Positions 50,031 through 58,345 of a DNA stretch of 64,000 nt are shown here, one piece after another (position 1 is the first letter of the stretch; every line of letters begins with the position of its first letter). The stretch is taken from assembly GCF_018380615.1 (NCBI RefSeq), contig NZ_JAGYVZ010000002.1:124001-188000 (forward strand), written 5' to 3'. The notes under the pieces were generated by a model. It was not told where the DNA came from. It did not search any database and worked only from the letters and a program-made list of their open reading frames with translations. The stretch comes from Flavobacterium psychroterrae. GTDB lineage: Bacteria > Bacteroidota > Bacteroidia > Flavobacteriales > Flavobacteriaceae. The translations under genes were made by a program, and so were the position numbers.

Positions 50031-50933
50031 ATGGAGAAGGAATTAAAAATAAACAGTATTGATTTTAAGTCTGATACAGCACTAAAAGAAAAATTATGGG
50101 TGGCAATACCTGTTGTTTTATTGGTGGGCTTGTTGACGGTATTAATATACAATCATTATGCTGATTTTTCCTGGAACGGACTTATTGAAGGTCTTAATGA
50201 GGATTTTTTAGCCTTTTTCCTGATAGGTGTTTTTGCGCAATTAGTAGATGGAACATTAGGAATGGGGTACGGAGCAACTTCTACTTCATTTTTATTAGCT
50301 TACGGAGTTCCACCGGTTATTAGCAGCACAGGAGTTCACGTTGCTGAAATGTTTACTACAGGTGCATCGGCAATTTCACATCATCGATTTGGGAATATCA
50401 ATAAAAAACTGGTAAAAAATTTACTAATTCCAGGAGTTTTAGGTTCAATTATTGGAGCTTATTTATTATCTGATGTTATAAGTGGAGATGTTATAAAGCC
50501 ATTTATTGCAGTTTACATGATTGTTTTGGCAATTATAATTATCAGAAAAGCATTAAAAAAAACAATTGTAAAAAAGAAAACTAAGAAATTAGGAATTCTT
50601 GCCACTTTTGGAGGTTTTATGGATGCTGTTGGCGGAGGAGGCTGGGGACCAATCGTAACTTCGACATTATTAGGAAGAGGAAGAAATCCAAGATATACCA
50701 TAGGTTCTGTAAATGCTGCAGAGTTTGCAGTTTCATTTGCAAGCGGAATCACTTTCATGCTTTTTGGAGGAATCCACGGTTGGCAGGTAATTATAGGATT
50801 AATTGTAGGAGGTGTAATTGCAGCGCCGGTTGGAGCTTATTTGGTAAACAAAATCCAAAGAAAACCAATGATGATTGCAGTTGGAATTTTAATTATATTA
50901 TTGAGTTTAAAAACATTATCTAAATTATTGTAA
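50031..50933 (+). CDS. TauE/SafE family transporter, first gene of the sulfate assimilation unit
   Basis: The 300-residue protein has an N-terminal extension with one extra span (about residues 23-43) before the TauE/SafE domain. The domain motif reads QLVDGTLGMGYGATSTSFLLAYGVPPVISSTGVHVAEMFTT, and the second half has GGFMDAVGGGGWGPIVTSTLLGRGRNPRYTIGSVNAAEF. It lies 26 bases upstream of cysH and is probably co-transcribed. That position suggests uptake of sulfate or export of excess sulfite; the direction cannot be read from the sequence. Confidence 0.9.
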   Translation: MEKELKINSIDFKSDTALKEKLWVAIPVVLLVGLLTVLIYNHYADFSWNGLIEGLNEDFLAFFLIGVFAQLVDGTLGMGYGATSTSFLLAYGVPPVISSTGVHVAEMFTTGASAISHHRFGNINKKLVKNLLIPGVLGSIIGAYLLSDVISGDVIKPFIAVYMIVLAIIIIRKALKKTIVKKKTKKLGILATFGGFMDAVGGGGWGPIVTSTLLGRGRNPRYTIGSVNAAEFAVSFASGITFMLFGGIHGWQVIIGLIVGGVIAAPVGAYLVNKIQRKPMMIAVGILIILLSLKTLSKLL

Positions 50934-50959
50934 TAGATTTTTTTAGGGAGGAGAATAAC

Positions 50960-51670
50960 ATGAATGCAAAAGATATAAAAGTATTATTAGACATAACAAA
51001 GGATTTTTCGCTTGACGAAACATTAGTTTTTTTAGCCAATCAATATCCGGGGAAAGTAATTTTTTCTACTTCTTTCGGTCAGGAAGATCAGGTGATTACG
51101 GATTTTATTGCAAAGAGTAATACTGATATTACCATATTTACTTTAGATACGGGAAGATTATTTCAGGAGACTTACGATGTTTTTCATAAGACATTAAAAA
51201 AATATAAAAAACCAATTGAGGTTTATTTTCCGGAAGCAACAGCTGTAGAAAGTTTACTGAAAGAAAAAGGACCAAATAGCTTTTATGATTCGGTTGAGAA
51301 TAGAAAAGAATGTTGTTTTATTCGTAAAGTAGTTCCGTTACGTAAAGCTTTAGCAGGAAACTCAGTTTGGATTACCGGTTTAAGAGCCGAACAATCTGAG
51401 AACAGAAACGATTTACAATTGTTTGAATACGATGGCGGTTTCGAAATTATAAAGTTCAACCCATTACTAAAATGGACTTTAGAAGAAGTTGAAACGTATT
51501 TGTCAGAAAATAATGTTCCTCAAAATGCTTTGCACAAACAAGGCTTCGTAAGTATAGGATGTGCGCCGTGTACAAGAGCAATTTTTCCCGGTGAAGATAT
51601 CAGAGCCGGAAGATGGTGGTGGGAATCAAGTCATAAAGAATGTGGTTTGCATAGCGCTAAGAAGGAGTAA
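50960..51670 (+). CDS. cysH: Adenylylsulfate/phosphoadenylylsulfate reductase
   Basis: The 236-residue enzyme reduces activated sulfate to sulfite. The PP-loop-like STSFGQEDQVITDF and the Cys pairs NRKECCFIRKVVPL (about residue 117) and SIGCAPCTR (about residue 201) are present. The CC...CxxC set binds a [4Fe-4S] cluster and marks the APS-reducing type. No apsK/cysC gene is seen here, consistent with APS as direct substrate. A purine-rich GGGAGGAG stands ten bases before the start, an unusually good ribosome-binding site for this genome. Confidence 0.93.
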   Translation: MNAKDIKVLLDITKDFSLDETLVFLANQYPGKVIFSTSFGQEDQVITDFIAKSNTDITIFTLDTGRLFQETYDVFHKTLKKYKKPIEVYFPEATAVESLLKEKGPNSFYDSVENRKECCFIRKVVPLRKALAGNSVWITGLRAEQSENRNDLQLFEYDGGFEIIKFNPLLKWTLEEVETYLSENNVPQNALHKQGFVSIGCAPCTRAIFPGEDIRAGRWWWESSHKECGLHSAKKE

Positions 51671-51987
51671 AGAGTAAAGATTAGAAAAGCAAGAGTGACG
51701 AGGCAAGAGAATAGAGTAAAGAATATAGATTCAAGACAATAGATTTAAAGTTCCGGAGGAACGATTTATATTGTAGCGCAGGATTTTAATCCTGGGGATT
51801 AAGATTCATATTGTAGCGTCGGGTTTCAACCCGATGATCGCAACGCCGGGATTTAGCGACGGAAATGTTACAAAAACGGATTTCGATCTGTTGACAAAAA
51901 ATAAAGAGAATAGAATAAATAGTTGAAGTGTTAGAGTAACTCACATAACTTGAAACCTGAAACTAAAAAATATCAAACAAAAAAACA
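51671..51987. other. cysH-cysD intergenic region with dispersed repeats
   Basis: No gene is visible in this stretch. It has purine-rich AGAGTAAAGA-like units (51666-51745), then one and a half copies of the GTTCCGGAGGAAC repeat (51747-51837), then AT-rich sequence. No terminator with a U-run was noticed, so cysD may still be co-transcribed. Confidence 0.5.
51747..51837. repeat. GTTCCGGAGGAAC / CGGGTTTCAACCCG repeat family, copy 1 (one and a half units)
   Basis: The unit is AAAGTTCCGGAGGAACGATT, then TATATTGTAGCG, then a hairpin of the CGGGTTTCAACCCG type. The first unit (51747-51796) has a variant second hairpin (AGGATTTTAATCCT). A half unit (51804-51837) has the standard one. Three more copies are at 57360, 57434 and 58199. 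Confidence 0.9.
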
Positions 51988-52887
51988 ATGAGTTCAGTAT
52001 TAAAAACAAACGCTTTAGAGAGTGAAGCAATATACATTTTCAGAGAAGTAATTTCACAGTTTGACAAACCGGTTTTGCTTTTTTCTGGAGGAAAAGATTC
52101 TATAACATTAGTGCGTTTAGCACAAAAAGCCTTTTTCCCTGCAAAAATTCCGTTTCCTCTTTTGCATGTTGATACAGGACATAATTTTCCTGAGACAATT
52201 GCTTTTAGAGACAAATTGGTTGAGGAATTAGGATTAGAGCTAATCGTTCGTAATGTTCAGGATGCTATTGATGAAGGAAAAGTAGTTGAAGAAACTGGGA
52301 AATATTCTAGTAGAAACAGCTTGCAAACGATCACACTTTTAGATGCAATTGAAGAATTTAAGTTCGATGCTTGTATTGGTGGTGCGCGTCGTGATGAAGA
52401 AAAAGCAAGAGCAAAGGAACGTATTTTTTCAGTTCGTGATGACTTCGGTCAATGGGATGAAAAAAATCAACGTCCTGAGTTATTTGATATTTTGAACGGA
52501 AAAATAGAAAATGGTCAAAACGTTCGTGTTTTCCCAATTTCAAACTGGACAGAATTAGATGTTTGGAGTTATATCGAAAAAGAACACATCGAAATTCCAT
52601 CGATCTATTTTTCACATAAAAGAAAAGTTTTTTTGAGAGACGGTTTAATCTGGTCGCATTCTCCTTTTGTGTATCAGGAAGAAGACGAACAAATCGAAGA
52701 AAGAATTGTTCGCTTCAGAACCGTTGGAGATATGACTTGTACTGCTGCAGTTGATTCTTATGCTGAAACCATTCAGGAAGTTGTTGGAGAAATCAGAACT
52801 TCGACTATTTCTGAAAGAGGAGCCAGAATAGATGACAAACGTTCTGAAGCAGCAATGGAGAAAAGAAAACAACAGGGGTATTTTTAA
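51988..52887 (+). CDS. cysD: Sulfate adenylyltransferase subunit 2
   Basis: The 299-residue small subunit of ATP sulfurylase activates sulfate to APS with CysN. Its PP-loop LLFSGGKDSITLVRLAQKAF, LHVDTGHNFPETI, CIGGARRDEEKARAKERIFS and the conserved end RGARIDDKRSEAAMEKRKQQGYF are all present. It is separated from cysN by 154 bases, wider than in most genomes. Confidence 0.97.
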   Translation: MSSVLKTNALESEAIYIFREVISQFDKPVLLFSGGKDSITLVRLAQKAFFPAKIPFPLLHVDTGHNFPETIAFRDKLVEELGLELIVRNVQDAIDEGKVVEETGKYSSRNSLQTITLLDAIEEFKFDACIGGARRDEEKARAKERIFSVRDDFGQWDEKNQRPELFDILNGKIENGQNVRVFPISNWTELDVWSYIEKEHIEIPSIYFSHKRKVFLRDGLIWSHSPFVYQEEDEQIEERIVRFRTVGDMTCTAAVDSYAETIQEVVGEIRTSTISERGARIDDKRSEAAMEKRKQQGYF

Positions 52888-53041
52888 TTATTAATTGTGG
52901 ATTGTTAATTATTAATGCAATTCGGAATGTAATTAAAAACGAAATCAGAAAAACAAAAAACATACAGATTTAAACTTTAGTTCAAAGGGAAGCAACTTGA
53001 AACCTGAAACTAATTTTTTAAACCTGAAACAAAATAACAGA

Positions 53042-54286
53042 ATGGAAGTTTTAAAAATAGCAACAGCAGGAAGTGTAGATGACGGAAAAAGTACTTTGAT
53101 TGGAAGATTATTGTACGATACAAAATCATTGACAACTGACAAAATAGAAGCAATCGAAAAAAGCAGCAAACAAAAAGGGTATGATTATCTTGATTTCTCT
53201 TTGGCAACTGACGGATTAGTAGCCGAAAGAGAACAAGGAATTACGATTGATGTGGCGCATATTTATTTTTCGACTGCAAAGAAAAGTTACATTATTGCCG
53301 ATACTCCGGGTCACGTAGAATATACCAGAAACATGGTTACAGGAGCTTCGACTTCTCAGGTTTCTATTATTTTAATTGATGCCAGAAAAGGTGTAATTGA
53401 GCAAACATACCGTCACTTTTTTATCAATAATTTATTGCGAGTAAAAGAAGTAATTGTAGCAATCAACAAAATGGATTTAGTTGATTATTCTGAAGAAGTT
53501 TACAACAAAATCAAAGCCGATTTCCAGGCATTAAATGCTAAAAGTACATTCAAAGAACAAAATGTAAGTTACATTCCATTAAGTGCAATCAATGGCGGAA
53601 ACGTAGTGGATCAATCTAAAGATATGCCTTGGTATACAGGTCAAACTGTTTTAGAGCATTTAGAAGGATTACATTCTTCAGATGTTTTCGAAACAGGAAA
53701 AGCACGTTTCCCGGTTCAGACCGTAATTCGCCCAAAGACCGAAGAATACCATGATTTTAGAGGTTACGCGGGAAAACTGTATGGAAACTCAATTAAAGTA
53801 GGAGATGCTGTAACAGTTCTGCCTTCTTTAACAGAATCCAAAGTGTCAAAAATTCACTTTTTCGATAAAACATTTGATGAAGCCGTTGCAGGTTCTTCTA
53901 TTACAATCGAATTAGAAAATGACATCAATGTTACGAGAGGCGATATGATTGTAAAATCATCAGAACTTCCAAAAATTGAAAAAGAAATAACCACAACAGT
54001 TTGCTGGATGGACAGTAAAAAACTGGTTGCGGGTACAAAATACATTGTACAACACAACACAAACTCGGTTTTGGCAAAAGTAGAAAGTATCAAAAATACG
54101 ATCTCAACAGATTATTCAGGAACAAAAGAAGCATCACAATTAGCCATAAACGAAATTGGAGAAGTAAACATCAAATTAAGCAAGCCTTTATATTTTGACG
54201 CCTACAACGACAATAAATCAAACGGAGCTTTTATCTTAATTGATACCGCAACAAACACAACAGCAGGAGTAGGATTCATTAGATAG
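53042..54286 (+). CDS. cysN: Sulfate adenylyltransferase subunit 1 (GTPase)
   Basis: The 414-residue GTPase partner of CysD has G1 ATAGSVDDGKSTLIGRLLYD, the switch segment EREQGITIDVAH, G3 DTPGH and G4 NKMD. I chose ATG 53042 (MEVLKIATAG). The frame is open upstream to 52997, but those codons lie in a CTGAAAC repeat. The protein is the CysN-only form without a fused APS kinase domain, in keeping with an APS-reducing CysH. Confidence 0.96.
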   Translation: MEVLKIATAGSVDDGKSTLIGRLLYDTKSLTTDKIEAIEKSSKQKGYDYLDFSLATDGLVAEREQGITIDVAHIYFSTAKKSYIIADTPGHVEYTRNMVTGASTSQVSIILIDARKGVIEQTYRHFFINNLLRVKEVIVAINKMDLVDYSEEVYNKIKADFQALNAKSTFKEQNVSYIPLSAINGGNVVDQSKDMPWYTGQTVLEHLEGLHSSDVFETGKARFPVQTVIRPKTEEYHDFRGYAGKLYGNSIKVGDAVTVLPSLTESKVSKIHFFDKTFDEAVAGSSITIELENDINVTRGDMIVKSSELPKIEKEITTTVCWMDSKKLVAGTKYIVQHNTNSVLAKVESIKNTISTDYSGTKEASQLAINEIGEVNIKLSKPLYFDAYNDNKSNGAFILIDTATNTTAGVGFIR

Positions 54287-54295
54287 TTTCACTGC

Positions 54296-54430
54296 TGTAA
54301 GCAATAAGCTTTAGGCTGTAAGCTTTTAGCAAAAAGTGTATAATCAAGTTATGTAATAAGCTTAAAGCTTAAAGCATGAAAAGACAAAGTTTAAAAAGCT
54401 TATAGCCTAAAGCTTAAAGCCTAAAGCGTA
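54296..54430. repeat. AAGCTTTAGGC / GCTTAAAGC repeat cluster
   Basis: The gap between cysN and the sulfite reductase gene consists of AAGCTTTAGGCTGTAAGCTT units on the left and GCTTAAAGC/GCCTAAAGC units on the right. The units are mutually complementary, so the region can fold into a long hairpin. Confidence 0.8.
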
Positions 54431-54437
54431 AATAAAA

Positions 54438-56591
54438 ATGGAAAGTTTTAGAACAGAAATAGAAAATCCGATCGTTCAGAAAGAGATCATCGATTTAGAA
54501 AAAAAGATTCATTTATTCCGTGGAGGAAAAATTGATGAGGAGCGTTTTCGTAGTCTTCGTTTAGCGCGTGGAATCTACGGACAACGTCAGGAAGGCGTTC
54601 AAATGATTCGTATTAAATTGCCGTATGGTAAAGTAACCAGCGAGCAATTGGTACGTATTACTAAAGTTTCTGATGAATATTCTACAGGACGTTTGCATAT
54701 TACAACACGTCAGGATATCCAGATTCACTATGTGAGTTTAGACCGAACTCCGGAACTTTGGGCAAACCTGGCGAAAGACGATGTTACCTTGCGTGAAGCG
54801 TGTGGTAACACGGTTAGAAATATTACAGGAAGCGAATTGGCTGGTGTAGATATAAACGAACCATTTGATGTTTCGCCTTATGCACACGCTTTATTTCAAT
54901 ACTTATTAAGAAACCCAATCTGTCAGGAAATGGGGCGTAAATTCAAAATTTCGTTCTCATCATCTGATGAAGATACCGCTTTGAGTTATTTACATGATTT
55001 AGGATTTATTCCAAAAATTGTTGACGGCGTTCGTGGTTTCAAAATCATGTTAGGTGGAGGTTTAGGATCTCAACCGGCGCATGCAGAATTGTTAACCGAA
55101 TTCGTTCCGGCAAATGAAATCATTCCAACCGCAGAAGGTGTGATTCGTATTTTTGATAGATACGGAGAACGTGCAAAAAGAATGAAAGCGCGTTTGAAAT
55201 TTTTAATCAAAGAAATAGGAAGAGATGTTTTCATGGATTTGGTTGAAAAAGAGAAAAAAGCAATCGCTTTTGAAACATACGAAATTAACACGACAGCATT
55301 TGATGCGCCAATTCCAGAGCCATTATTAGAAGTTCCAGCCGTTACTATTGAAGATGCTGCAGCTTATGAAGCGTGGAAAAAATCAAACGTAATTGCTCAA
55401 AAGCAAGAAGGTTATTCGGCTATTGGGATCAAAGTTTTATTGGGAGATTTTTATACAGATAAAGCGAGATTATTAGCTGCTTTAATTAAAAATTACGCAG
55501 CAAATGAATTACGTTTTACATTACGTCAGAATATTGTAATTCGTCATGTAAAAAATGAAAATTTACCCTTCTTTTACCAAGAATTGGCAAAACTAGGATT
55601 TGTAGATTTAGGATATAATTCTACTGCAGATATTACGGCATGTCCCGGTACAGATACTTGTAATTTGGGGATTGCAAGTAGTACCGGAATTGCAGAAGAA
55701 CTAGAAAAAGTTTTAAATGCAGAATATCCTCAGTATTTAAACAACCGCGAAATCGAAATCAAAATTTCTGGTTGTATGAATGCTTGTGGGCAACATAATA
55801 TGTCAGCAATTGGTTTTCAGGGAATGTCGATCAATTCAGGAAAATTAGTCGCTCCGGCATTGCAGGTTTTACTTGGTGGAGGAAGATTAGGAAATGGATC
55901 AGGACGTTTTGCTGACAAAGTTATCAAAATTCCAAGCCGTAGAGGACCAGATGCTTTGCGTACAATCTTAAATGATTTTGATGCCAATGCAAACGGAGAA
56001 AAATTCCTTAATTATTATGATCTAAAAGGAGAGAAATATTTCTATGAAATATTAAAACCTTTCGCAGATGTAACCAATTTAACAGAAGCTGATTTTGTGG
56101 ATTGGGGAAATGCCGATAATTACGTAAAAGCAGTTGGAGTTGGAGAATGTGCCGGTGTTGTGATCGATTTAGTAGCGACTTTATTATTAGAAGCCAAAGA
56201 CAAATTGACTTTCGCGCAGGAATCTTTCGACGAAGGAAAATGGTCAGATGCAATTTATCATGCTTACGCAGGATTTGTAAATGGTGCAAAAGCATTGTTG
56301 CTATCTGAAAATGAGAAAACAAATAATCATGCAGGAATCGTTGATTTATTTGATACTGTTTTCATCGCAACTGATAAAATTCAATTGGCAACAACATTTA
56401 CAGAGGTCTCAGATAAAATTAATGGAGCTGTTACTTCTAAAGATTTTTCGCCTGCATCATTTAAAGAATTAGTGTACCAAATTAATCAAAATGATCCTTC
56501 AGAAGCATTTGCAAAAGCATACATTCAACAAGGAATTTCATTTTTTGATATCATAGAAAAATACAGAGCTCAAGAATTAGCAAATGCATAA
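54438..56591 (+). CDS. Siroheme sulfite (nitrite) reductase with C-terminal HEPN-like domain
   Basis: The 717-residue protein has the two ferredoxin-like/siroheme repeats of the nitrite/sulfite reductase family: TGRLHITTRQDIQIHYV, GNTVRNITGSE, and the [4Fe-4S]-siroheme Cys in TACPGTDTCNLG (about residue 400) and SGCMNACGQH (about residue 445). In a sulfate cluster it should reduce sulfite to sulfide. Residues after about 590 (AKDKLTFAQESFDEGKWSDAIYHAYAGFVNGAKALLL) form a helical HEPN-like domain, seen in Bacteroidota homologs but absent from CysI. The cobA gene overlaps its end by eight bases. Confidence 0.93.
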   Translation: MESFRTEIENPIVQKEIIDLEKKIHLFRGGKIDEERFRSLRLARGIYGQRQEGVQMIRIKLPYGKVTSEQLVRITKVSDEYSTGRLHITTRQDIQIHYVSLDRTPELWANLAKDDVTLREACGNTVRNITGSELAGVDINEPFDVSPYAHALFQYLLRNPICQEMGRKFKISFSSSDEDTALSYLHDLGFIPKIVDGVRGFKIMLGGGLGSQPAHAELLTEFVPANEIIPTAEGVIRIFDRYGERAKRMKARLKFLIKEIGRDVFMDLVEKEKKAIAFETYEINTTAFDAPIPEPLLEVPAVTIEDAAAYEAWKKSNVIAQKQEGYSAIGIKVLLGDFYTDKARLLAALIKNYAANELRFTLRQNIVIRHVKNENLPFFYQELAKLGFVDLGYNSTADITACPGTDTCNLGIASSTGIAEELEKVLNAEYPQYLNNREIEIKISGCMNACGQHNMSAIGFQGMSINSGKLVAPALQVLLGGGRLGNGSGRFADKVIKIPSRRGPDALRTILNDFDANANGEKFLNYYDLKGEKYFYEILKPFADVTNLTEADFVDWGNADNYVKAVGVGECAGVVIDLVATLLLEAKDKLTFAQESFDEGKWSDAIYHAYAGFVNGAKALLLSENEKTNNHAGIVDLFDTVFIATDKIQLATTFTEVSDKINGAVTSKDFSPASFKELVYQINQNDPSEAFAKAYIQQGISFFDIIEKYRAQELANA

Positions 56592-57360
56592 TACCATAAA
56601 ACCCAAAGTAACTTTAGTTGGCGCAGGTCCCGGCGATCCGGATTTGCTTACGCTAAAAGCCGTAAAAGCCCTTGCTGAAGCGAATGTGGTTTTGTACGAT
56701 GCATTGGCCAATGACGAAATATTAGCACACGCTCCTCAAAATGCCATCAAGATTTTTGTTGGAAAAAAAATAGGAAATCACGCTTATACACAAGATCAAA
56801 TCAATCAGTTGATTGTTGATAATGCATTGACGTACGGAAATGTCGTGCGTTTAAAAGGTGGAGATCCGTTTATTTTTGGACGTGGAAGCGAAGAAATAGA
56901 ATTTGTCGAAAGTTTCGGAATCCCAACAGTTGTCGTTCCAGGAATATCCTCAGTAGTTGCAGTTCCGGCAAGTCAGGGAATTTCGATTACAAAAAGAGGA
57001 GTTTCGGAAAGCTTTTGGGCGATTACAGGCACAACTTCTGATAGAAAATTATCTTCAGATGTAGCTTTGGCAGCACAATCATCTGCGACAGTCGTAATTT
57101 TGATGGGAATGCACAAATTGCCTCAAATTATCGATTTATTTCAAAAAGAAGATAAAGGCAATTTACCCGTAGCGATCATTCAAAACGGAACAACTTCTGA
57201 TGAAAAAGTAGGCGTTGGAACAGTAGATTCGATTTTAGAAGTTGTAAAACAAAATAAATTGACTTCGCCCGCAATTATTGTTCTAGGAGAAGTTGTTAGA
57301 GAAAGCAACAAATTAAAGGGTTTTTACGAAGAATTTCTATCAAACGAAATTACAAGATAA
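56584..57360 (+). CDS. cobA: Uroporphyrinogen-III C-methyltransferase
   Basis: The 258-residue SUMT methylates uroporphyrinogen III to precorrin-2, the first step to siroheme. Family signatures are VTLVGAGPGDPDLLTLKAVKAL, VVRLKGGDPFIFGRGSEE, VVPGISSVVAVPASQGI and VAIIQNGT. It overlaps the sulfite reductase gene (ATG inside the last codons), so siroheme synthesis and the siroheme enzyme are translated together. The stop codon coincides with the start of a dispersed repeat. Confidence 0.96.
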   Translation: MHNTIKPKVTLVGAGPGDPDLLTLKAVKALAEANVVLYDALANDEILAHAPQNAIKIFVGKKIGNHAYTQDQINQLIVDNALTYGNVVRLKGGDPFIFGRGSEEIEFVESFGIPTVVVPGISSVVAVPASQGISITKRGVSESFWAITGTTSDRKLSSDVALAAQSSATVVILMGMHKLPQIIDLFQKEDKGNLPVAIIQNGTTSDEKVGVGTVDSILEVVKQNKLTSPAIIVLGEVVRESNKLKGFYEEFLSNEITR

Positions 57361-57408
57361 AGTTCCGGAGGAACGATTTATATTGTAGCGTCGGGTTTCA
57401 ACCCGATG
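57360..57408. repeat. GTTCCGGAGGAAC / CGGGTTTCAACCCG repeat family, copy 2
   Basis: This complete unit starts at the last base of the cobA stop codon. Its two hairpins are GTTCCGGAGGAAC and CGGGTTTCAACCCG, separated by ATTGTAGCG. Confidence 0.9.
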
Positions 57409-57433
57409 TTGACAAAGATGATCAATAAGTCAA

Positions 57434-57484
57434 TAAAGTTCCGGAGGAAAGATCCATATTGTAGCGCCGGGTTTCAACCCGGGG
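57434..57484. repeat. GTTCCGGAGGAA / CCGGGTTTCAACCCGG repeat family, copy 3
   Basis: This is a second complete unit in the same gap, with the second stem changed to a longer CCGGGTTTCAACCCGG by compensating bases on both sides. Confidence 0.9.
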
Positions 57485-57613
57485 AACGCGAGATTATGAT
57501 TCCGGATTTCAATCTAATGATGCAAAGAATTAAATTTATTAGGTTAAAAACGACCGAATTTAATTCGATAAAATAAAAATCATCTAATTTTGATTGGATG
57601 AAAATAAATTAAA

Positions 57614-58195
57614 ATGGAACAAAACGAATTATATCCAATATTCTTAAAACTTCACAATCTGAATGTTTTAATTGTTGGAGGAGGAAATGTAGGATTAGAA
57701 AAGCTTTCTTTTTTACTAAAGTCGAGTCCAAATGCAAATGTTGAGGTGGTTGCGCCAAATTTCCATTTAGAGATAAAGGTTTTAGCCGAGAAACATCCTT
57801 CGATTACATTAACAAAATCGAAGTTCAAAAAGAAAATGCTCAAAAAACGCCATATGGTAATCGCTTGCACCGATGATTTAGAAGTCAACAAAAGAGTATA
57901 TGATTTGTCCAGAAAGCGTTATTTGATTTGCAATATTGCCGATACGCCAAATTTATGTGATTATTATTTAGGCGGAATTGTAACGAAAGGAAATGTAAAA
58001 ATTGCCATTTCGACCAACGGAAAATCACCAACAACAGCCAAAAGGCTGCGGGAGTTTTTTGAAGAAGTAATTCCGGAGGATATTAATCAAATGGTTGAGA
58101 ACCTCAATGAATACAGGAAAACACTGAGAGGCAATTTTGAAGATAAGGTTAAGAAAATGAACGAAATCACCGCTTCATTAAAAAATAAAGAATAA
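57614..58195 (+). CDS. Siroheme synthase N-terminal type (precorrin-2 dehydrogenase / ferrochelatase)
   Basis: The 193-residue Met8p/CysG-N-like protein oxidises precorrin-2 and inserts iron to complete siroheme. It has the nucleotide motif VLIVGGGNVGLEKLSFLL, the segment HMVIACTDDLEVNKRVYDLSR, CNIADTPNLCDYYLGGIVTKG and SPTTAKRLREFFEE. Together with CobA it provides the full siroheme route for the sulfite reductase. Two repeat copies separate it from cobA. Confidence 0.94.
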   Translation: MEQNELYPIFLKLHNLNVLIVGGGNVGLEKLSFLLKSSPNANVEVVAPNFHLEIKVLAEKHPSITLTKSKFKKKMLKKRHMVIACTDDLEVNKRVYDLSRKRYLICNIADTPNLCDYYLGGIVTKGNVKIAISTNGKSPTTAKRLREFFEEVIPEDINQMVENLNEYRKTLRGNFEDKVKKMNEITASLKNKE

Positions 58196-58198
58196 CAA

Positions 58199-58247
58199 AA
58201 AGTCCCGGAGGGACGATTCATATTGTAGCGTCGGGTTTAACCCGATG
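58199..58247. repeat. GTCCCGGAGGGAC / CGGGTTTAACCCG repeat family, copy 4
   Basis: This variant unit has both arms of the first hairpin changed together (GTCCC...GGGAC), so the stem is kept. It starts three bases after the siroheme synthase stop codon. Confidence 0.9.
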
Positions 58248-58345
58248 AAAAATTACACAAAGAAATCAATGATAAAAATCATTGGCTATCGAATAAATTA
58301 TTCGTTTCTTTGTATTATTAAGAATGATTATAAATAAATACCATA

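Noticed and set aside
52997..53041. N-terminal extension of CysN
   Set aside because: It is made of CTGAAAC repeats; CysN proteins start right before the G1 loop, as with ATG 53042.
51747..58247. CRISPR array made of the GTTCCGGAGGAAC repeats
   Set aside because: The copies are few, widely and irregularly spaced, separated by genes, and each is a pair of hairpins; no cas genes are present.
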